This document shows positions 57,270 through 64,000 of a DNA stretch of 64,000 bases, piece after piece. The position numbers were made by a program, and so were the translations under genes. Where the stretch lies: NCBI GenBank assembly GCA_016648135.1, contig JADDOH010003999.1:28239-92238 (forward strand), read 5' to 3'. Numbering within the stretch: the stretch's first letter is position 1; the number at the start of each line of letters is the position of its first letter. The stretch comes from Agrypnia vestita. Lineage: Eukaryota > Arthropoda > Insecta > Trichoptera > Phryganeidae. The notes beneath the pieces were generated by a model. It was not told the DNA's origin, ran no database searches, and saw only the letters and a program-made list of their open reading frames with translations.

Positions 57270-57505
57270 GAGTGATGCAACGAATACTACTTTCACGAAT
57301 ACGAATATCGGGCCTACTATTCGGAGAATACGAATGCGAGTGTTTCCATCAAGGTGGGGGGGGGAACTTGAACATACTTGTAAATATAATAACCTTGATG
57401 CGACGAATACTACCTTCACGAATACGAATGTTACGCCTACTATTCGGTGAATACGAATGCGAATATTTCCACCAAGGTGGGGGGAGAACGCAAGCATACT
57501 TGTAA
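57270..57505. repeat. Tandem repeat, 123-bp unit, two copies
   Basis: 'cgaatactactttcacgaat' and 'gcctactattcgg' recur at a spacing of 123 bp, each unit ending in a caaggtgggg G-run. Open on both strands, which reflects the repeat, not a gene. Confidence 0.92.
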
Positions 57506-57509
57506 TTGT

Positions 57510-58860
57510 ATTGTTTATGTCTGCTTGTGATATCACTATACGGCGTAGATGAACTAGTTTGAAAGGGCTTATGTTCTGTATGTGCTTGGCGTAGAGGGAA
57601 TAGTCTTCTTGTTTCTAGGATTCTATACAGGTTTACAGGTGCTGATATTGAAATATATATACAAGGGAAGTGAAGGGCTACACAAGCGCTGGTAATTGCT
57701 CAATTTTGGAGAGTACCCGTTATATTACTTCGGATCAGGATGCCATCTCAGAAGCAGACCAACAACAGAAATAAGATAAGAACCTTTAATATTATTTATT
57801 CTTTATTTTCTTAGGTGTATCAAATGGAATGTTCTTGCTATATAATTTGTCATTGTCACATGGTCACTATTCATTTCATTACGTGGGTTCAGAGTTCGAC
57901 GGCAACGGACGCGGTAACTAGTTGGTACTTGTCGGGGCGTGACGTCGGAATTATTTCTTAATTATCTTTAGGATAGAAGCGAGGTCATTGTACGTGCATT
58001 CTGCATTTCAAACGTTTTACTAACATATATAAATACATATTATTGCGTTTTACAAATTGAATATGATCGCGGGAAATAGGCATTCCGTCCGGTTATGCAA
58101 TGTTAACTTCCAACGTAGCATAATGAGATCTTATTACCGGTGCTAGACTCTCGAGGTTAGTCACGTGATTGTTGTATAAATGGAATAGTGAAGGGGATTG
58201 AAGAATGAGATACACTCGCGATACAGGTAGTTGTATGTAACTGGGATCAAATGACGGGGTGCGTGTTCTCGGTCCAGGGGATGAACGGGACTGCGGGGAC
58301 ACTCTGGGTGGGTCTAAGTAGAATTGCGCAAAGCCTCCACACAGTTAAAATGTGTTCAGTCAAGCAAAGGTGAAGCATTTCGAATCGGACCAGAGCGTCG
58401 TGCCTCAAACACAGCCGGAGGGAAGAAGCCCCTACGTTCTTTCACTCCCTTGGCCCGACGAGCTCGAATTCCGGATATGAATGTTCATGAATGTCAGCTA
58501 TAAGACTCAGGTAGCCGTACCTCAATCAAAACCTTCGTTTGAGACCTCATCAACGTACGAGACAGGGCGTTCCGCATGGACGAGCAACTATGAGAAGCAG
58601 GAAGCAATTTAATAATCTATACCCTGCGCGAGGACATTACTAACACCATCATACTCATCATTCACCACCTTTTCTAACTTGCTGTATACAGAGACCTTCG
58701 GGGTTCTCCTTTCCCGGCCAGCGAGAAACATATCAGGAATTACACAATCAACTGTAATAATCATGCTGTTTTACCATCATTTAATATCTCTAGTCAATAA
58801 GACTACACCGTGGGATCAATCACATCAACTATATTTGGCGATGCTAACATGGCTCTGACT
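57510..58860. other. Less AT-rich block without assignable gene
   Basis: Balanced composition, many CG-containing words. The 69-codon minus frame at 58093-58302 (SPGPRTRTPSFDPSYIQLPV) has no known relative that I recognise. Confidence 0.3.
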
Positions 58861-58862
58861 GA

Positions 58863-59153
58863 CGCGCTCAAGGGAGAGTCTTTTCCAGTCACCCAGTTAG
58901 TTCATTCAGCCCTTTAATCAGCAGTAAACATCATAATAATCCGGCTCATGTAGCCGCAACGTGGGATCCTCATCATTATACACCAGTCAATTTGACTGCC
59001 CCGCGGGATAATATACAAACCTTAATATCAGACGCGGGATTTCTTCCTGATATGTTTGTCGCCGGGAAGCGAGGACTTCGGGGGATTCCAGCAGGAGCAA
59101 TAGAGTCTCGGCTTGATCTTGGTCTGCAGCTTAGTGTGGGAGGTTATGTCTAA
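58863..59153 (+). CDS. Unrecognised open frame, 96 codons without start
   Basis: Open from after a stop at 58860 to TAA at 59151. It contains NNPAHVAATWDPHHYTPVNL, then TAPRDNIQTLISDAGFLPDM and IPAGAIESRLDLGLQLSVGG. Composition and amino-acid balance look coding, unlike most frames here. There is no suitable ATG near its start, and the preceding frame (ANMALTDALKGESFPVTQLV) suggests a frameshift. It could be part of a gag-like protein of the surrounding element. Function unknown. Confidence 0.25.
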   Translation, partial: RAQGRVFSSHPVSSFSPLISSKHHNNPAHVAATWDPHHYTPVNLTAPRDNIQTLISDAGFLPDMFVAGKRGLRGIPAGAIESRLDLGLQLSVGGYV

Positions 59154-59159
59154 ACAGGA

Positions 59160-59228
59160 GTTAACCACCGGATGCGGCGATGCTCTGGGGCCGCATCCCC
59201 CTCCCCCCTACAGGGGGGGGGGGGCATC
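59160..59228. other. C-run/G-run hairpin
   Basis: 'gcggcgatgctctggggccg' is followed by catccccctcccccctacag and a 12-base G-run. The C-run and G-run can pair, and the G-run could form a quadruplex. Confidence 0.6.
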
Positions 59229-59440
59229 TAGAATCCACGTTTGAACAGAAGTGGTTAGACACTTCTTAAATTTCACTTACAAAATTGTATCTTCCATTCC
59301 CTTAGAATCTCGGGCTGTGATAATGTCAGACAAAGCTTGCCCTGAGCCTCTGTTGCGCCTAGTTGTTGTGAATATGAATATATGTTTACTCTTTCCACTA
59401 TATACCATGAACAGATAAATCAGGCCGAAGACCACCGATC

Positions 59441-59446
59441 GCGCCA
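59441..59446 (-). other. Primer-binding-site-like motif
   Basis: On the minus strand, gcttaCA, two bases, then TGGCGCGATCGGTGG. An LTR ending in CA followed by TGG at the start of a tRNA-complementary site is typical of Gypsy- and BEL-type elements. The putative LTR would extend upward from 59449. No second LTR seen, so weak. Confidence 0.25.
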
Positions 59447-59449
59447 GTT

Positions 59450-60450
59450 GTAAGCATTGTATGTATGTATGTATTCTGGAGAACCCAGCCGTTAATTTGC
59501 ATTTTGAGTATTGTGTGTGTGTTTAATAAGTATAACCGTGTATTAATCGACCGTGATTTATCTAATCTGGATGACCGGCAGATCCAGTATACTATTGCAT
59601 TAAAAAAAAAATACGTAATAAAAATAAATATTGCGTGTTGTTGCGCAATATTAGCGCTAAGTTCCTATTATGTACCGTCGGTTGTATTATGTGGATACCA
59701 AGTTATACTCATAGCGCCCTAGGCTGTATTTCGCAAGTGGTATTTATCTATCTGAATATTCCATCGTAATCGTGACCCCGCGCTCAGCCGTGGAATCCGT
59801 CCACAGGTGCTAATATGAGACCTCGGTAACCAGGCGGCTTCTTTCTAGGCGAAAAGTCTACGTAGATATATTTATGTTCGCGACGCCGCTACCGGATGCG
59901 AGGAAGTGACGGATGCGCCGCCATGAAAGGCGATTTTGTTAGTCTGTTCAATCGATCGTCGTTTTGAGTCCGGCTCATGTTGCGCGTTAATAATGTTAGG
60001 TTAGTTTCGCCTCGTATGAATACAATGGCATTTCTTCTGCTACGCTACCAAAAGTACCGGGTAACCGCGTCACATCGAGGAGTCCTAAACTACTATCACT
60101 AGACGATTACTGGCCAAATTATATGTTAGACTAAACGTAAACTTAATTCGATCACGTAAATAAATTTTAAACATAGCTTTGGGCTTGTAAAAGCAGATCC
60201 CAAATTATATATTAGACTTTTAATAAATGAACTTAAAGTAAAATCGCTTTTAAAACTTTTCTTAAAGCCTTCTCTTTTAAACTTTCGATTTAAACTTCTT
60301 TCAAAAAAAAAAGCTTCACCCCAAAATACACACCCTCTACAATGGGGCAAACGCTACACGCTGTCGCTGACGAATGACGCTGGAATTACAACTTTCAATA
60401 ATTAGACATAATAGGTGGCACACAAGGGTCTCCCCACCAAATTACCCTGT
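59450..60450. other. Less AT-rich tail of the 55.6-60.4 kb block
   Basis: 59450-60120 has balanced composition with no convincing frame; (TG)n at 59512-59522. After 60120 the DNA returns to AT-rich. Confidence 0.3.
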
Positions 60451-60454
60451 CTAG

Positions 60455-61640
60455 ATATTTTTATATAATAATATTTATTTATTTCAACGGTTACAAAACC
60501 TATTACAGTAATTTGATGTTGTACTAATTACCTTATAATATAAAATGAGAGACTAAGTTAAAGTAAGTATAAGATAATAAAGATAAAATATGTGGAATAC
60601 AGAGTTAATATAAAATAACATAATAATGTCAAAATTAAGCAAAAAATAACAATAATTACAGAGTAAATTTACAACAACAAAAGTATTAAGAAGAACTAAT
60701 ATATATTCAATAGTATGAAAAAGTTAACAAATGTAAATTAATTACAATTTATGAAATTATGTAGTAACAGAGTTAGAAACTAAATGGACTGCCTTATTTC
60801 TCTAAGAAGTATTTATTGAGATGAGTACGGTAGCACTCTAATGTAACACTGAAGATATCCGATATGTGTGCATATTCGTTCCCTAGTGTAAGTAATCTGT
60901 TAATCGTACAGTATTCGTTTTGTTGCAAAAATAAGTATTTAGTTATAGGTTTAAGTGAATATGAATTTTCAACTCCAAAATCCTACAATTATGATTTTCC
61001 CTGAGTATACGGCTAGAAATAATATTATTTAATAGTGATAAAAAAATATTTTGCACGGGCTACGCCTAAACAGGGTCTTGGGTTTTGGGTTTCTCTTTAG
61101 ATATCTTTTTCCTCGAGTTTGACACACTCGCGTATTCTGGAGAGGTGGGAATGGTCTCAAAATGTTTTCTGAACAAGATTTAAGAGAGCCTTCGACCTGG
61201 CCCACTTCTTTAATATTCTCGCATCCCCGCCCTTACCAGGTTCTATACGGTTCGTTCGGGAGCCATTGGGAATGTTTGAAAAGATTTTTGAAAATGTACT
61301 GCAACTTGTTTCCATTTCTCCACGTCTCCGCAACAAAAGCGATCTTTCGGAAAAGTTAGGTAGCATGCCGATACAAAAATAGTTTATTCATACCTACGGA
61401 GATATATTATATACATGGATAAAAGTGTTAGGCATCTGGCCCACGTTGTTTTTGAATAACTTTGTAGATAAAATAATTTTTTACTAAAAACTTCTTAAGT
61501 TTTAGCTAAATAACTTCGTTTTAACATTTTTTATTTTACAAAAATAAATCGCTTTGTATTAAACCAATATTTGAAGAAAAATCAACATTTTCATCAGATC
61601 TGCTAAAAATTAAGTATGTTTTTTTTATTTTTTTTTTATT
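60455..61640. other. Unassigned stretch
   Basis: 60455-60780 looks like an AT-rich retroposon 3' UTR read backwards (tttatttatttcaacggtta at the start). 61080-61360 is less AT-rich and open on both strands without recognised domains. Confidence 0.3.
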
Positions 61641-61644
61641 TTTT

Positions 61645-61827
61645 TTAAAAAAAATAGAGATGTGAACACGGAATACGTGTCACATCAATATTCTTACTAT
61701 TTTCAAACTAAGCTAAGCGCTTGTGCTATGAAAATAGGACTAACTTGCTAGTCGGGAGTGAGGTTCGAACCCGCAACCTTTGGATCACGAGGCCAGTGTC
61801 CTAACCACAAGACCAACAAGCTACTCA
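61645..61827 (-). repeat. SINE family A copy
   Basis: 'gagatgtgaacacggaatac', 'ctaacttgctagtcgggagt', 'gaggttcgaacccgcaacct' and 'accacaagaccaacaagcta'. Abuts the next element directly. Confidence 0.88.
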
Positions 61828-62000
61828 CTTACTTACTCATGTACTTACTTACTTACCTTTTCCTCAATTTCCCCGTGGAGGTATTCAGAGAGGATCGAGC
61901 GCCACGCTCTTCTGTCCTGACATACAGCTCTCGCTTCAACCACATTCATACATCTTTGCATGCAAGCTCGACGGTGGTTGAGGCTTCTAAGGGGACCAAA
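61828..62000 (-). pseudogene. 3' end of the non-LTR element seen at 19430
   Basis: (AAGT)n tail on the minus strand at 61828-61856. Then 'ctcttctgtcctgacataca', 'ccacattcatacatctttgc' and 'gtggttgaggcttctaa' match 19500-19585. Confidence 0.8.
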
Positions 62001-62004
62001 TTAA

Positions 62005-63080
62005 GTATGTACATTGAAAAAACAAAATTTAATATACGGGAGTTTGAAACATAAGAAAAAAGTGTGAAAATAAATTTTAGAGGTAGCTTTTTGCAGAAAT
62101 GATTTGGTTATTTTTAATATTTAATTCGCTATTAACACTTTTTAAATAAGTCAAATTTATAAATTAATACCTAAGATTAAATTAGAATTAAAATTCAATA
62201 TTTTAATATCGCTTAACAGTTATTTTTAGAAAATATGATTGAAAGAGCTCGCACAGTTTTTTCTTTAATTTTAAACTAAATTTATTATTATTAAATTGTT
62301 CAGTATAAAAGAACATCGTTTTGCTTCATAAATTTCATCTGGTGTATTGTTTGTTATACACGATTTTATCATAATGCCGGCATCGCTAAGGTTTACTAGT
62401 GCTATATTTTATACTTAAGCATAGAAAATCATTTAAATAATTTAAAACTAATAAAACTCTCTAAAATCTTATACCTTTAATTAAAATAATAATTTATAAA
62501 CAATTTGAATGTAATGTTGTCGTTGGATTTTGCATTAAAATTGTAGAGTTTATTCATGATGATCAATAAATTAGATGAAAAATATAATCTTTGTTACTTT
62601 ACGTGATTTTAATAATTTTTAATATTTGACTTTTATTATTTTTTTCTGTTACTTTCGAAACTTAAGTTGTTAAATATAAGAATATTATTAAACTCACATA
62701 GAGGTAACAAGTTGATGTTTTTCACCAAATTTAATAACCAAGTTTTAAATGTCAGAAATATCTCTGTATTTTTCAAAAAAATTATTTATCAGTAAAAATG
62801 TTCAGCAAGTCCAAATAAAAAGAAGAAAAATTCTTGAATTCTCCTGTAAAACTTGGGATTTTCCTTAATAGAATAGGGTCTCTACCAATTGAAAGGTATA
62901 GAAAAAAAAATTGAAATAAGAAGTGTATAGAAACTAAAAATTTTACAAAATTAAAAAAAAAAACATATTTGTAACAGAGTTTATAGATTAAAATTGAAAT
63001 GCTTATAACAGTATTTTTTATATTAATGTTCTGAGAACATAATAACAGAATTTTTTCCTCAATTTGTCCTAAATTATTGA
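62005..63080. other. Unassigned AT-rich stretch
   Basis: No feature recognised. Confidence 0.4.
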
Positions 63081-63083
63081 AGT

Positions 63084-63240
63084 CTAGATATTTATATGGA
63101 AAGCGTATATGGAAGTCTTTATATGGTGGTTCAGCGCTTATAACCTATAAAGACTTCCTATAAAGGCTGAAGTGACCACTTGACACAATGCAAGGTTCAC
63201 CAATTCCTCCATCAGAACATCCATCCACATATTATTATTT
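63084..63240. mobile_element. MITE family G, partial copy
   Basis: 'atatggaagtctttatatgg', 'ctgaagtgaccacttgacac' and 'gcaaggttcaccaattcc' follow the family order. Confidence 0.55.
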
Positions 63241-63244
63241 TTTT

Positions 63245-64000
63245 AAAGTTGTAAATGAAATTATTTTAATTAAATGCTTCTTAAGGGGTTATGCCCCTCT
63301 GTGAGTATAAAATTTACATAGAAATCGTGTGATTTCTTACAAGATGATTTTTTTTATTGAACTTTATTTTTTGAGGTTCATATTAAACTATTACTTTATT
63401 GTAAAATAAATAATGTCATATCTATTTTGTCATGTCTATTTCCATGGAGTGATGTTAAGTGGTTAAGTTTGATTAGAGCTTGAAAAATATGAGTTTATGA
63501 GCTTATTTTATAGTATTTGCACATTACTATTACTACGGCAATTCTAAAGCATTTTAAAATTTAATAATCCTTTTTTTACTTAATAAGCTATTACCACTCT
63601 TGGTAAATATTTTAGCTTTTCACTATCTATACAATTACGATAATCATGCTCCGATATACGAAAGCGTGTTAGTTAATTTTGTTTTCCTTCTAAGATATTT
63701 AAGAATATTTTCTAATTATATTTGTACATTTCCACCGTTAATTAAAAATGATAATATCAATTCCCACGTGTATATGGTAAGGTATAAGAAGAATTAAGAA
63801 AAAGATCACGTGTGCGGTTTAGATATGCGCATTATCATTCTAATCGATACAGGGAACCAAGGCGACCGGGGCTTCAGATGACTTTGTATGCAAAACGCAA
63901 TCTCATTACGTATTTATTTTCCGTACTTCCTTTCAATGGCCGTCTATTCTCATTTAGACTACGCACCGCCTTCAGTGACCTTTTACTTTCAGGACCTAAG
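63245..64000. other. Unassigned stretch to the window end
   Basis: AT-rich until about 63830, then less AT-rich. The 65-codon frame at 63600-63797 has no resemblance. Confidence 0.35.

Noticed and set aside
57246..57536. Open frames on both strands (96 and 83 codons)
   Set aside because: Product of the 123-bp tandem repeat, whose unit length is a multiple of three.

Overview
The window looks like 64 kb of a large, AT-rich insect genome, most probably Lepidoptera (moderate confidence). The clearest reason is a 'TATACTAATATTATAAAGA'-type dispersed repeat near 16.45 kb; the abundant CTAG-ended short elements, degenerate non-LTR reverse-transcriptase fragments and tRNA-derived SINEs fit but are not diagnostic. 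There is no operon-like coding and no bacterial signal.

Only one host gene can be supported. Two minus-strand exons, 24943-25199 and 17666-17879, splice in phase to give one complete N-terminal V-type immunoglobulin domain of the Dpr (defective proboscis extension response) / zwei-Ig family of neuronal cell-surface proteins. The exons are separated by a 7.06 kb intron. The signal-peptide exon must lie above 25.2 kb and the second Ig domain and C-terminus below 17.7 kb. I could not find either in the window, so most of the 64 kb is probably intron or flank of this gene.

The rest is a dense layer of decayed mobile DNA. I recognise: (1) reverse-transcriptase remnants of at least three non-LTR types (650-1150, 37378-37445 and 49895-50170; 19430-20218, 33190-33332, 51240-51785 and 61828-62000; 36120-36995); (2) Penelope-like GIY-YIG remnants (8856-9010, 46735-46870); (3) three different mariner transposase fragments (9812-9975, 48250-48405, 52136-52262); (4) terminal-inverted-repeat elements, including a 0.93 kb element between two TTAA sites (37682-38614) and a Harbinger-like MITE (29239-29382) inside a hAT-like element (29183-30041); (5) Helitron-like CTAG-ended elements with a terminal hairpin; (6) at least four tRNA-derived SINE types; (7) several MITE or foldback families, the best having 39-bp terminal repeats (41205-41570).

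The most interesting signal is a recurring small RNA-like grammar: CTGANGA, one extra base, a 3-6 bp stem with loop, GAAAC, a short palindrome, then GTC or GTT. It occurs eight or more times between 10 and 48 kb in sequences that otherwise look unrelated. It strongly resembles the hammerhead ribozyme core reported in Penelope-like elements, but the extra base after CTGANGA departs from the canonical core. Two of these motifs sit head to head in an almost perfect 223-bp palindrome.

The block 55.58-60.1 kb is different in character. It is less AT-rich and holds an LTR-like sequence with CCAAT and TATA boxes, two sets of 123-134 bp tandem repeats, a primer-binding-site-like motif on the other strand and a short unexplained open frame. 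It may be a large eroded retroelement or an unrecognised repeat.
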